Of a stretch of DNA of 64,000 bases, positions 53,000 to 62,576 are shown piece after piece (position 1 is the first letter of the stretch; every line of letters begins with the position of its first letter). Position numbers and translations under genes: made by a program. Under the pieces are notes generated by a model. The model did not search any database, had not been told where the DNA came from, and worked only from the letters and a program-made list of their open reading frames with translations. Source of the stretch: Amycolatopsis sp. FDAARGOS 1241 (GTDB lineage: Bacteria > Actinomycetota > Actinomycetes > Mycobacteriales > Pseudonocardiaceae); contig NZ_CP069526.1 of NCBI RefSeq assembly GCF_016889705.1, positions 682,001 to 746,000 on the forward strand, read 5' to 3'.

Positions 53000-53605
53000 A
53001 TGGCCTCACCCCCCGAGCAGTCCGACGAGCCGCGCAGCACCTCGGAGGGCGTGCACATCGGCGCGAAACTGCGCGAGTGGCGCCACGACAGCCGCACGAC
53101 GCTGACCGAGGTGTCGGAGGCCGTCGGGTTGTCGGTCGGCTACATCAGCCAGGTCGAGCGCGGTCGGGCCAACCCGTCGCTGGAAGCGTTGAAGCGCTTG
53201 GCGGACGTGCTCGGCCACACCGTCGGGGAGCTGTTCAGCAACGAGGCGCCGCCCGCGAACCCGTTGCGCTACTCGGTTTCCAAGCGGGGAGAGCGCAAAC
53301 GCATCATGTACCCGGGCTCGGGGATCATGAACGAGCTGCTGAGCCCCGATCTTCAGCACCAGATGGAGGTGGTCTGGGTCGAGGCCCCGGTGGGCGCCAC
53401 GAGCGGCGGCCACCCGCACTCCCACGTCGGCGAGGAGTGCGGCATCGTGCTCGCCGGCCAGATGATCTTCTGGGTCGGCGACGACGAGGTCAAACTCGAA
53501 GCGGGCGACGCGATCTACCTCGACTCGACCGTGCCGCACCGCTGGCACGTCGGCGAAGGCGAAGACCTGAAGGCCGTCTGGCTCATCACGCCGCCCACGT
53601 TCTAG
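53000..53605 (+). CDS. XRE-family regulator with cupin effector domain
   Basis: The 201-residue protein has an N-terminal HTH_3 domain (LREWRHDSRTTLTEVSEAVGLSVGYISQVERGRANPSLE-type region, residues about 28-85) and a C-terminal cupin_2 domain (HPHSHVGEECGIVLAGQMIFWVG and AIYLDSTVPHRW). Such regulators sense small molecules through the cupin and usually control nearby catabolic or transport genes. It is divergent from the Liv operon, so it probably represses it and itself through the inverted repeats in between. ATG 53000 follows CAGGAG. Confidence 0.92.
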   Translation: MASPPEQSDEPRSTSEGVHIGAKLREWRHDSRTTLTEVSEAVGLSVGYISQVERGRANPSLEALKRLADVLGHTVGELFSNEAPPANPLRYSVSKRGERKRIMYPGSGIMNELLSPDLQHQMEVVWVEAPVGATSGGHPHSHVGEECGIVLAGQMIFWVGDDEVKLEAGDAIYLDSTVPHRWHVGEGEDLKAVWLITPPTF

Positions 53606-53611
53606 CTGTGT

Positions 53612-53742
53612 TGTCTGCCTCGGCTTCGCCGAGGCGGCGAGATCGCTTGGACCCGGTTTCTTCCTTCCCGATGTGCTCGGCCCGCGGGGCCGAGCACATC
53701 GGGAAGGCCGGAAACCGGCGCGATCTCGCGCTGTGGTTCAGG
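53612..53742 (+). repeat. Structured palindromic repeat, copy A
   Basis: The element starts seven bases after the XRE-cupin stop. It comprises a small hairpin (53618-53624 with 53628-53634), then nested arms: GCGAGATCGC (53637-53646) with GCGATCTCGC (53720-53729), CCGGTTTC (53653-53660) with GAAACCGG (53711-53718), and a 19-bp perfect inner stem (53664-53682 with 53688-53706). It ends with CTGTGGTTCAGG. Two related copies lie at 54480 (inverted) and 56173. The inner stem differs in sequence between copies but keeps pairing. Confidence 0.85.
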
Positions 53743-53754
53743 AGGCGTTGTCAC

Positions 53755-53888
53755 GCACCGGCATGGCTTGGTCCACGGGAATCGGTGTGAGCTCGCGGTG
53801 TGGCTCAGCGGGGGTTGAGACGCACCGGCATGGCTCGGTTCACGGGAATCGGTGTGAGCTCGCGATGTGGTCCAGCGGAGGGCTCAGG
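53755..53888 (+). repeat. Two tandem 67-bp units related to the repeat end
   Basis: GCACCGGCATGGCT begins two direct units 67 bases apart. Each unit ends with GAGCTCGCGGTGTGGCTCAG-like sequence, which is a degenerate version of the 3' end of copy A. The units differ by only a few bases. Confidence 0.75.
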
Positions 53889-53948
53889 CGAGAAGCCGGC
53901 GAGGATCCCGTGGTGCGGTTGAGGCGTTGCCGGTTCAGGTGTCCAGCG

Positions 53949-54240
53949 TTAATGGGCTTTCAGGTCCGTGAACTCCGCCAGGCCGTAGCGGCCGAATTCG
54001 CGGCCGATGCCGGACTGCTGGTAGCCGCCGAAGAGGGCGAAGACGGTGAAGTCGCCGGCGTTCACGTCGACCTGCCCGGTGGGCCACCGCGAGCGCACGG
54101 TCGGGCTCGCCGAAGACGGCGAAGGTGAGGCCGTACTTGCTGTTGTTCGCGATGGTGACGGCTTCGTCCTCGTCGCGGTAGGTCGGCGCCGACAGCACCA
54201 GGCCGAAAGATTCCCCTTGCGCCAGCGCGGAATCCGAGTG
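53949..54240 (-). pseudogene. Aldehyde dehydrogenase C-terminal remnant
   Basis: Only the last hundred residues of an aldehyde dehydrogenase remain, in two frames. One part reads [19 protein letters not shown] then [23 protein letters not shown]; after a shift near 54070-54080 the other reads [43 protein letters not shown] and stops at 53949. The segments match the conserved end of the family. The N-terminal 380 or so residues, including the catalytic Cys, are gone. The remnant is enclosed by inverted copies of the palindromic repeat family. Confidence 0.82.
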
Positions 54241-54374
54241 GAGGTCCCGGCTCTCCGTCCTTGGGCGCCCAGCACCTCTGCCGCCACGCCGACGGGCCCT
54301 CACCCCGCGACCCGCGCCTTCTTCCGGCCCGGCCGAACACACCGCTGACCCACGCCCCGAGGCGGACCCGGCCT

Positions 54375-54479
54375 TGTGCCGTTGAACCGCGCGGCGAGGT
54401 CGGGCGGGTTTCTGGATTCGGCGATGTGCCGCTGAACCACGCCGCGCGGTCGGGCCGGTGTTGACCCGGCATCGCGGCG
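54375..54479 (-). repeat. Tandem partial repeat units, inverted orientation
   Basis: GTTGAACCGCGC, GCTGAACCACGCC and GCTGAACCACACC recur at about 50-base spacing, each followed by a C/G-rich GCGAG or GCGCGGTCGGGC segment. They are inverted, degenerate copies of the end of the palindromic repeat. The third unit runs directly into copy B. Confidence 0.65.
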
Positions 54480-54611
54480 CTGAACCACACCGCGAGATCG
54501 CGCCGGTTTCTGGACTGAGCGAGGCGATCGGCCCCTCGGGCCGATCGCCTCGCGAGGGAAGAAACCGGGTTCAAGCGATCTCGCCGCCCCGGCGGAGCCG
54601 GGGCCGAAGAT
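54480..54611 (-). repeat. Structured palindromic repeat, copy B (inverted)
   Basis: In inverse orientation this copy keeps the outer arms GCGAGATCGC (54492-54501) with GCGATCTCGC (54575-54584), CCGGTTTC (54503-54510) with GAAACCGG (54561-54568), and the end hairpin (CCCCGGC/GCCGGGG, 54587-54603). The inner stem is different in sequence but perfect over 16 bp (54519-54534 with 54538-54553). It lies 33 bases beyond the 3' end of argG. Confidence 0.85.
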
Positions 54612-54643
54612 ACAGCCGGGGCCGACGATACAGCTGAGGCAAA

Positions 54644-56133
<1,490 letters not shown>

Positions 56134-56172
56134 GTGGGGTGTAAATCCGTGACGCAGATCGCCCCGCTGTGG

Positions 56173-56303
56173 TGTCTGCCCCGGCTCCGCCGGGGCGGCG
56201 AAATCGCTTGGACCCGGCTTCTTCCCCGCACGATGTGCTCGGCCCGGGGGACCGAGCACATCGTGCGGAAGAAACCGCCGCGATCTCGCGGTGTGGTTCA
56301 GCG
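56173..56303 (+). repeat. Structured palindromic repeat, copy C
   Basis: This copy has the start hairpin (CCCCGGC/GCCGGGG), GCGAAATCGC (56199-56208) with GCGATCTCGC (56280-56289; one mismatch), a partly matched GGCTTCTTCC/GGAAGAAACC middle arm, and a 17-bp perfect inner stem (56226-56242 with 56252-56268). It ends with GTGTGGTTCAGCG. It lies between the argG promoter and the end of the Nep1-like gene. Confidence 0.85.
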
Positions 56304-56363
56304 GGCTTGGGGCCACCCTGGGTGGAGCGGCTGACACCCGCCGTCAGGAGGGAACCGCCTACG

Positions 56364-57131
56364 TCAAGCGCGCGGGTCGAACGGGATGCCGGATGGCAGT
56401 GAGGCCGCCAGCAGGTCGTTGAACCGGGCGTCGTTGATCTTGATCGTGGCCGCGCCGAAGTCAGCGGACATGAGCTTGTCCCGCAGCGACGTGGAGGGGT
56501 ACCCGTCCCAGCCGACGAGCGGCGGGTAACGCCAGTTGTGGTAGAAGTTCTCCGGCGGTTCGTCGTTGTCGTTGGCCAGGCGGAAGAAGTGCGTGCCCAG
56601 GCCGTCCTTGTGGTAGACGACCTTCGGGTGCGAACCGTCGAAGCGCACCTGCGAGCGCGGGTAGGTGACCTGGCTGCTGTGCTGCGTCGTGGTCACGTAC
56701 TCGACCTGGTTGGACGACTGGTTGATCCACGAGATCACGTGTTCCCAGTCGTGGCGGTGGCCGCCGAGGCCGCTGCCGTCCACGGCCTGGTCCTTCTCGA
56801 AGTAACTGGCGTAGACCACTGCGCACCAGCCGTTGTTGCACTTGGACCGGGAGTAGGTCTGGGAGTTGTCGAGGTCGGACTGGTCGTGGCAATTGCCGTT
56901 CACGGCGCCGGTGGTGTTGAGGCCGGGAGCGAGCGTGCCGTCCGGGCCGATGGCGGGGGTGGCGTAGCAGCCGTCGGTGTCGTAGTCGTACGCGGGCGAG
57001 AACGACTGCTCGTACCCGTTCGCGTTCTGAGGCAGGTTGTGCGGTGGATCGGCGTAAGCCGCGGCCGCCGGGATGACCAGCGCGAGGGCGGTGGCACAGA
57101 CCACTGTGCCGAGCCGTTTCAAAGTTCCCAT
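56364..57131 (-). CDS. Secreted Nep1-like (NPP1) protein
   Basis: The 255-residue protein has a signal peptide (MGTLKRLGTVVCATALALVIPAAAAYADP-type N-terminus, cleaved after AYA). The mature part contains the NLP family hallmark GHRHDWEHVISWI, in which the acidic and His residues bind the divalent cation, preceded by AVVYASYFEKDQ. Two Cys pairs (GNCHD and KCNNGWC) are likely disulfides. NLPs bind plant sphingolipids and can be cytolytic toward dicot cells; many bacterial homologues have unknown roles. The gene stands alone and is followed by repeat copy C. Confidence 0.9.
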   Translation of the reverse strand: MGTLKRLGTVVCATALALVIPAAAAYADPPHNLPQNANGYEQSFSPAYDYDTDGCYATPAIGPDGTLAPGLNTTGAVNGNCHDQSDLDNSQTYSRSKCNNGWCAVVYASYFEKDQAVDGSGLGGHRHDWEHVISWINQSSNQVEYVTTTQHSSQVTYPRSQVRFDGSHPKVVYHKDGLGTHFFRLANDNDEPPENFYHNWRYPPLVGWDGYPSTSLRDKLMSADFGAATIKINDARFNDLLAASLPSGIPFDPRA

Positions 57132-57206
57132 GGGGTCGACTTCCTCGTGGGGACGGGGGCGCTGATCATGCTGGCGCAGAAGATCGTCTCGCAGAAGGCG
57201 CACGAC

Positions 57207-57247
57207 CCGAAAAGCCCGCGACGAAGGTGGGTCGCGGGCCTTTCGGG
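57207..57247 (-). terminator. Terminator of the ABC transporter operon
   Basis: On the minus strand GCCCGCGAC pairs with GTCGCGGGC and is followed by TTTT; an outer CCCGAAA/TTTCGGG pairing extends the stem. It lies 24 bases past the stop of the FtsX-like permease gene. Confidence 0.85.
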
Positions 57248-57270
57248 CCGGTGAACTCAGGGGTGGGGAC

Positions 57271-59562
57271 TCACTCCGCCCGCAGTGACTCCACCCGTGT
57301 CACCTGCCGCAGCAGCGGGATCGTGCACGCCGTCACCACGAGCACCGCCGCGACGGCCGCGCCGGCCATGCCCGCGATCAGGCCGCCGTCGAGCTTCACG
57401 GGGATGTCCGCGGCCCGCAGGATCGGCAGCGTCAGCCCGGTGCCGGCGACAACCGCCAGGGCCACCCCGATCACCACGGGCAGCGCGGTCTGCGCGAACG
57501 AACTGCGCGCGAGCACCCCCAGCGGCACCCCCGAAGCGGACAACGCCGCCAAGGCCCGCCGCCGTTCGGTGATCTGCTCCACCGCCAGCATCAGCAGGCT
57601 CAGCGCCGCCACGGCGAGCACGAACAGGGACGCCGTCAGCAGGATCGCCCGGATCGTCGCCACCGCCCCGACCGGTGCGGCCGACACTTCGTCGGTCCTC
57701 GTCTCGACGCGCCACGTCAGTCCCTTGACCGCGGCGGAAACCCGGTCGGCCAGCGCCGCCGGACTGCCCTGGCCCGTGACGTACACCGTGGGCAGCATGG
57801 TCGGCACCTTGATCCCGGCCACCGCGCCGTCGGTGACGAGGAACGTGCCCGCCAGCCACCGCGCGGCCGCGCTCGCGGGCAAGTGCGTCACCTGCGCCGG
57901 CACTGTCCACCCCGGACCGGATCCCTCGGACGTCCCGGCGGAGAAGTGCACCGAGCCCGTCGGGAGCGCCCGCCCTGGATCGTCCACGGCGTACACTGCA
58001 CCGTCCACACAGGAAGGTAGGTGTGCCCGTAACGCCAGTGCGGCGCACGATCCGATCTCCGCGACCGCCCACTGGTCACCGCGGCCCGACGTCCCGACGA
58101 CACTTGACTGCAGCACGACCCCGGCGTGCTCGACCCCCGGCACGGCGGACACGCGTCGCTGCACCTCGGCGACGGTGGCCGCGTCCGTCGCCACGCTGAC
58201 CTGTGCCGCACCCGCCCACACCGGTGTCGAGTCCAGTTCGGACTTGCTCGCCGCGAGCGTCGAGTTCAACAGCACCTGCAGCAGGATGCTGCCGGCCACC
58301 ACGACGACCAGCCCGGACACGACCCGGCTCGGGGTGCCGCTGTCGAGCTGCAGCCGCCGCACCGCGAGCTGCCACGCCGGCGGCCCGCCGCGCAGCTTGC
58401 CCGCGATGAGCTCGACGAGCCACGGCAGCAGCGTCGTCACGCCGATCAGCAGCAACGCGGACCCCACGGTCAACGCGACCATCAAGCCACCGTTGGTGTT
58501 GCCCGGGTCGGTCGCGTACGCTGCGCCGGTCAGCAGCACGCCGAGGCCGGTGAGCACCCACCGCCACCACATCCGCCGCCGGACGGGTTTGCCCTGGCGC
58601 ACCACGCCGAGCGGTTCCACGATCGTCCGCCGCAGGCCGAACAGCGCCGCGCCGATGGCGAGCGCCGGCACGAGCAGCACCACGAGCACCGCGAGCGGCC
58701 ACGAGGGCACGAAGTCCTCACCGAACACGCGGTAGCCGAACAGGTCCAGCGACCCGAGCATGGGACGGATCAGCACGAACAGCACGACGCCCAGCATCAC
58801 GCCGATCGTCGCGCCCAGCAACGATTCCCCGGCCGCGACCCGGCGGATCTGCCGCGCGTCGACACCGAGCAGCCGCAGCGCCGCGAGCCGCTGGTCGCGT
58901 TGCGCCGCGCCCATGCGCGAAGCCGTGGTCACGAAGATCAGCAACGGCAGCAGCAGCGCGACCACGAGCGGGAGCAGCACGACGAGCACCGACGCCGTCA
59001 CGGCGAACCGCGGCGGCTCCCCGGCGCCGAAGCCGTAGATCGTCTTGGCCTGGTCACTCGCCCGCACGTCGTCGAGCGTCGTGCCGTACCAGGCCGTGAG
59101 CTCTCCGGCGTCGACGAGGCCGGGTTTCGCGATCGTCGCGCTGGGCGTGGCGGGCAGGCGGCTGCGGAACGCCGCGCCGTCCGGGCCGGCCAGGGCACGC
59201 CCGACATCCGGCGACGCCACGAGCTCACCCGGCTTCGGCAGCGCCGTCAGCCCGGGCGGCACCGGTGCGTGGGGCCCGCCGGGCGCGATCGACGTGATCC
59301 GCACGAACTGGGTGCCCGCCTCAGCGCTCCACGTGACGGCGTACAGCGGGTCGACGCCGGGCACCGGCCGTGTGCTCGGAGTGGTCGCCGCCGCGCGGTC
59401 TTCGCGCGCGCTCACCACGGAGTTCACCGACGCGGCGGGCAGCAGCACCGCCACGACGAGCCCGATGCCCACGGCCGTCATCGCGAGCCGCAGCAACGCC
59501 TGTCCCGACATCCGGCCGCCCCCGACGGCCAGCCGGAGTCCGAGCAGCAGGTCGGCGATCAC
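57271..59562 (-). CDS. FtsX/MacB-type ABC transporter permease
   Basis: The 763-residue protein begins at GTG 59562, overlapping the ATPase stop (GTGA). A first membrane helix (residues about 20-42) is followed by an extracellular domain, then a cluster of three helices (LVVLLPLVVALLLPLLIFVTTASRMGAAQRDQRLAALRLLG), further helices, a second extracellular domain with a Cys pair (IGSCAALALRAHLPSC), and a final FtsX unit of three helices (VEQITERRRALAALSASGVP then TALPVVIGVALAVVAG). Such permeases export lipids, peptides or drugs, or act mechanically at the envelope. The substrate is not evident. Confidence 0.88.
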   Translation of the reverse strand: MIADLLLGLRLAVGGGRMSGQALLRLAMTAVGIGLVVAVLLPAASVNSVVSAREDRAAATTPSTRPVPGVDPLYAVTWSAEAGTQFVRITSIAPGGPHAPVPPGLTALPKPGELVASPDVGRALAGPDGAAFRSRLPATPSATIAKPGLVDAGELTAWYGTTLDDVRASDQAKTIYGFGAGEPPRFAVTASVLVVLLPLVVALLLPLLIFVTTASRMGAAQRDQRLAALRLLGVDARQIRRVAAGESLLGATIGVMLGVVLFVLIRPMLGSLDLFGYRVFGEDFVPSWPLAVLVVLLVPALAIGAALFGLRRTIVEPLGVVRQGKPVRRRMWWRWVLTGLGVLLTGAAYATDPGNTNGGLMVALTVGSALLLIGVTTLLPWLVELIAGKLRGGPPAWQLAVRRLQLDSGTPSRVVSGLVVVVAGSILLQVLLNSTLAASKSELDSTPVWAGAAQVSVATDAATVAEVQRRVSAVPGVEHAGVVLQSSVVGTSGRGDQWAVAEIGSCAALALRAHLPSCVDGAVYAVDDPGRALPTGSVHFSAGTSEGSGPGWTVPAQVTHLPASAAARWLAGTFLVTDGAVAGIKVPTMLPTVYVTGQGSPAALADRVSAAVKGLTWRVETRTDEVSAAPVGAVATIRAILLTASLFVLAVAALSLLMLAVEQITERRRALAALSASGVPLGVLARSSFAQTALPVVIGVALAVVAGTGLTLPILRAADIPVKLDGGLIAGMAGAAVAAVLVVTACTIPLLRQVTRVESLRAE

Positions 59563-60239
59563 GACGCGTACTCCTGGTCGGACACACGCCCGTCGCGCAC
59601 GACGATCTCCTGATCCGAATACGCCGCGACGCGCGCTTCGTGCGTCACGAGCACCACCGCCGCGTCGGTCTCCCGCGCGGCTTCGGTGAGCATGCGCATG
59701 ACCTTTTCGCCGTTGAGCGAGTCGAGCGCGCCGGTCGGTTCGTCGGCGAACACGACCTTGGGCCGCGTCACGAGCGCGCGGGCGACGGCGACGCGCTGGC
59801 CCTGGCCGCCCGAGACGTCGCCCGGGCGCTTGGCCGCGACGTCGGCCACCTCCAGCCGCTCGAGCCACTCGCGCGCGGTGGCTTCGGCCTTGCGCCGCGC
59901 GAGTTTCGCCAGCCGCAACGGCAGCGCGACGTTCTCCAGGCACGTCAGCTCCGGCACGAGCTGCCCGAACTGGAACACGAACCCGAACTCCGTGCGCCGC
60001 AACGCACTGCGCTCGCGGTCGGTCATCGCGACGAGGTCGCGGCCGCCGTAGGTGATGGCGCCGGCGTCGGGCCGGACGATGCCCGCGAGGCAGTGCAGCA
60101 GCGTCGATTTGCCGGATCCCGACGGGCCCATGATCGCGAGCACCTCGCCGGGTGCGACGGACACGCCGGCCCCGCGCAGCGCCTGCGTGGGACCGAAGGA
60201 CTTCTCCAGGTCGTTCGCGACGAGCAGCGGTTCCGTCAC
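59559..60239 (-). CDS. ABC transporter ATPase, LolD/MacB type
   Basis: The 226-residue ATPase has Walker A GPSGSGKST, Q-loop VFQFGQLVPELTCLENV, signature VSGGQGQRVAVARAL and Walker B VVFADEPTGALDS. The last is the hallmark of the LolD/MacB/FtsE group that pairs with FtsX-type permeases. It starts at GTG 60239 and overlaps both the PadR stop and the permease start by four bases, so the three genes form one operon. Confidence 0.94.
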   Translation of the reverse strand: MTEPLLVANDLEKSFGPTQALRGAGVSVAPGEVLAIMGPSGSGKSTLLHCLAGIVRPDAGAITYGGRDLVAMTDRERSALRRTEFGFVFQFGQLVPELTCLENVALPLRLAKLARRKAEATAREWLERLEVADVAAKRPGDVSGGQGQRVAVARALVTRPKVVFADEPTGALDSLNGEKVMRMLTEAARETDAAVVLVTHEARVAAYSDQEIVVRDGRVSDQEYAS

Positions 60240-60760
60240 GAGCGCACCTCCGAAGCCAGGTCGTCGAGGCGCGCGGACGTGAGCTCGAGCCAGCGGAGGT
60301 CGGCTTCGAGGTGGAACAGCGCGTGGTCGCAGATCAGCTGCGTCGCGAGGTCGCCGTCGCGCTTGCGGCGGGTCAGCCCGCGCATCTCCTTCAGGTGCGC
60401 CGCGCGCTGCGAGTCGAGCACGGCGGTGGCGCTGCGGCCGGACAGCAGTGCGAGCACGACCTTGGTGTAGAGCGTGTTCTGCAGGTATGGCTCCGGCGCC
60501 TCCGGCGTCGCGAGCCACCGCTCGACGTCCGTGACGCCGGCTTCGGTGATCGTGTAGCGCTTGCGCTCCGGTCCGTCGCCCGCCTCGATGCCCGCGACCT
60601 CGACGAGCCCGTTCTTCAGCAGGCGCGAGAGCGTCGCGTACACCTGCCCGTACGCGAGTGGCTTGTCCTGCCCGAATTGCTCGTCGTACGCGCGTTTGAG
60701 GTCGTACCCGTGCCGCGGCCCGGGCTCGAGCAACGCGAGCAGGGTGGTCCCCACCGACAT
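60236..60760 (-). CDS. PadR-family transcriptional regulator
   Basis: The 174-residue protein has the PadR winged helix at the N-terminus (TTLLALLEPGPRHGYDLKRAYDEQF and AYGQVYATLSRLLKNGLVEV) and a C-terminal helical dimerisation part (VLDSQRAAHLKEMRGLTRRK). PadR regulators often repress ABC exporters encoded next to them until the transported compound appears. ATG 60760 follows AAAGGGG. Two perfect palindromes lie just upstream, which supports autoregulation. Confidence 0.93.
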   Translation of the reverse strand: MSVGTTLLALLEPGPRHGYDLKRAYDEQFGQDKPLAYGQVYATLSRLLKNGLVEVAGIEAGDGPERKRYTITEAGVTDVERWLATPEAPEPYLQNTLYTKVVLALLSGRSATAVLDSQRAAHLKEMRGLTRRKRDGDLATQLICDHALFHLEADLRWLELTSARLDDLASEVRS

Positions 60761-60786
60761 GCCTGTCCCCTTTGGATCCCCTGGGC

Positions 60787-60838
60787 GATCACGTGGTCCG
60801 TGATCACTACACGCCGTGAATATACATCGAGTGTATAT
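60787..60838. promoter_or_regulatory. Two palindromes upstream of padR
   Basis: GATCACG-N5-CGTGATC (60787-60805) and ATATACA-N5-TGTATAT (60820-60838) are both perfect. The second, AT-rich one resembles PadR operators and includes a likely -10 region. They lie 27 and 60 bases upstream of the padR ATG. Confidence 0.7.
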
Positions 60839-61061
60839 GCTCGTGCCGACGGCTTGCCCGGCCACCGTGTGCCGGTGGCCGAACGCTCGAGCGGAGGACA
60901 TCCTGCGTGGTGGGGACCACCGCGGGTGACCTTGTGAGCCCTGTGTATGCTCCCGAATCGCTTGACTGGGTGGATTCTCACCTGATTGGTGGCCGTCGTG
61001 ATCGGGGTGTGTTGTCTCACGCGGCTCAGACTTTCTGGGACGGGCTTGGATGGGAGAACAG

Positions 61062-62255
61062 ATGCAGGTCAGGTCAGGTCTGGTGCGCGGTGGGATCGCG
61101 GCGGCCGCCGCGGGCGCGGCGCTGCTGCTGGCGGCGCAGGGCGCCACGGCGGACACCGGCGCGAAGGCTGAGGACGGTGCGGCCAAGGGGCGGGTCATCA
61201 GCGGCGCCGGCACCAACGGCTGGGGGGTCAACCTCGACAAGGGAAACGACAACCAGCACCCTTACGACACGGTCCTGTTCGGGCTCAAACTCACCGACGG
61301 CTCGATGCTGAAGATGTACTGCGTCCAGCTCGAGAAGAATGTCGACCTCGGCCAGGACATGGTCGAGACGCCGTGGGACAAATACCCGGACCCGGATCCG
61401 AAGGCTCCGTTCCGCCTGAACAACGACAAGATCAACTGGGTCTTGCACCACGGGTTCCCGACTGAGGACCTGAAGAGCCTCGAGTCCGCTCTCGCTGCGA
61501 AGGGCGTGACCCTCCACGATGGACTCACACAGGCCGAAGCCATCGCCGGAACTCAGGCGGCACTCTGGCACTTCAGCGACAACGAGGATCTGGACCGAGA
61601 CAAGCCGGTTCCCTACGGCACCGCGGACAACGGCGCCGACGTCCTCGCGCTCTACGACTACCTGACCGGCAGCGACAACACCGGCATCGGCCAGCAGCCC
61701 AAGCCGACCCTGAGCATCACCCCTTCCTCGGCCAAGGGTGAGGCCGGCACGCGCATCGGCCCGTTCACCATCGCCAGCACCGGCGACATCACGGACCTCA
61801 CGACGCAGCTGCCGGACGGCGTCAAGCTCACCGACGCCGACGGCAAGGCCCTCGCGGAGGGCGACATCAAGGACGGCAGCAAGCTCTACCTCGACGTGCC
61901 GAAGGACGCCAAGGCCGGCACCGCCGAGCTGGCGCTCAAGGCCGTCGGCCACCTCGACACGGGCCGCCTGTTCGTCGGCGAGAACTACGCCGAGCACCCC
62001 GCGCAGTCCCTGATCGTCGCCGAGTCGCAGAAGACCACGGTCGACACGTCGGCTTCGGCGTCGTGGGCGGAGGCCGGCGTCACACCGCCCACCACCCCCG
62101 CCGCGCCCACCAGCCAGGCTCCGGCCGCGGGTGGTTCGCAGCCCCTCGCGAACACCGGCGTGAACGCGGGCCTGCCCATCGGCATCGGCGCCGCGCTCGT
62201 CCTCGCGGGTGGCGCGATGCTGGTCCTGGTCCGGCGTCGCCGTAGCAACGCCTGA
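61062..62255 (+). CDS. Cell-wall-anchored thioester-domain (TQXA) surface protein
   Basis: The 397-residue protein has a signal peptide, then a thioester domain. Cys87 in MYCVQL and Gln165 in GTQAALWHF are the residues that form the internal Cys-Gln thioester in this family, which lets adhesins bind surfaces covalently. A beta-sandwich repeat domain follows (about residues 215-330), then a Pro/Thr/Ala-rich stalk. The end is a sorting signal: LANTG, a hydrophobic helix and RRRRSNA. LAxTG is recognised by class E sortases of high-GC actinobacteria. ATG 61062 follows GGGAG. No sortase gene is in the window. Confidence 0.9.
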   Translation: MQVRSGLVRGGIAAAAAGAALLLAAQGATADTGAKAEDGAAKGRVISGAGTNGWGVNLDKGNDNQHPYDTVLFGLKLTDGSMLKMYCVQLEKNVDLGQDMVETPWDKYPDPDPKAPFRLNNDKINWVLHHGFPTEDLKSLESALAAKGVTLHDGLTQAEAIAGTQAALWHFSDNEDLDRDKPVPYGTADNGADVLALYDYLTGSDNTGIGQQPKPTLSITPSSAKGEAGTRIGPFTIASTGDITDLTTQLPDGVKLTDADGKALAEGDIKDGSKLYLDVPKDAKAGTAELALKAVGHLDTGRLFVGENYAEHPAQSLIVAESQKTTVDTSASASWAEAGVTPPTTPAAPTSQAPAAGGSQPLANTGVNAGLPIGIGAALVLAGGAMLVLVRRRRSNA

Positions 62256-62273
62256 TCTCATCCGAACGCTGAG

Positions 62274-62305
62274 CGGGGCCGGTCCGATGTGGACCGGCCC
62301 CGTTT
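62274..62305 (+). terminator. Terminator after the surface protein gene
   Basis: A 12-bp stem (62274-62285 with 62291-62302) with a five-base loop is followed by TTT, 19 bases past the stop. Confidence 0.85.
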
Positions 62306-62339
62306 CGCGTTTTGGTCTGGGTGTCCGGGCGAACCGGAC

Positions 62340-62567
62340 CTATCCGGCGATCACCCCGGTGATCACCCCGTCTCGTGCGACCAGCCGCACCCGGCGGCTC
62401 AGCCGGATCGGCGCGCGGTCGTGGCCGGTCTGCGGCTGCACGTCGACGGTGTAGCCCTGGTGCTCCAGCTCGATCACGGCGCGGCGCACCGGCCACCCGA
62501 TCACGTCGGTTGGCCGGAACTTCGGATCACGCGCCGGGCCGCCATCGCGGACTCCTTTGTGCCCCAC
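62340..62567 (-). CDS. Small conserved-looking protein, I78-inhibitor-like end
   Basis: A 75-residue frame starts at GTG 62567. FRPTDVIGWPVRRAVIEL then RLSRRVRLVARDGVITGVIAG ends like the small I78-type protease inhibitors (R-V-R-V..DG.I..V..G). The ribosome-binding site AAAGGAG lies inside this frame and is followed at normal spacing by an ATG (62539) in another frame that reads MAARRVI and soon stops. One missing or extra base could join them, so the gene may be frame-damaged. The assignment is tentative. Confidence 0.45.
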   Translation of the reverse strand: MGHKGVRDGGPARDPKFRPTDVIGWPVRRAVIELEHQGYTVDVQPQTGHDRAPIRLSRRVRLVARDGVITGVIAG

Positions 62568-62576
62568 GAAGCCAAA

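Noticed and set aside
53755..53888. Tandem repeats considered as a CRISPR array
   Set aside because: Two near-identical 67-bp units with no unique spacers and no cas genes. They belong to the palindromic repeat family.
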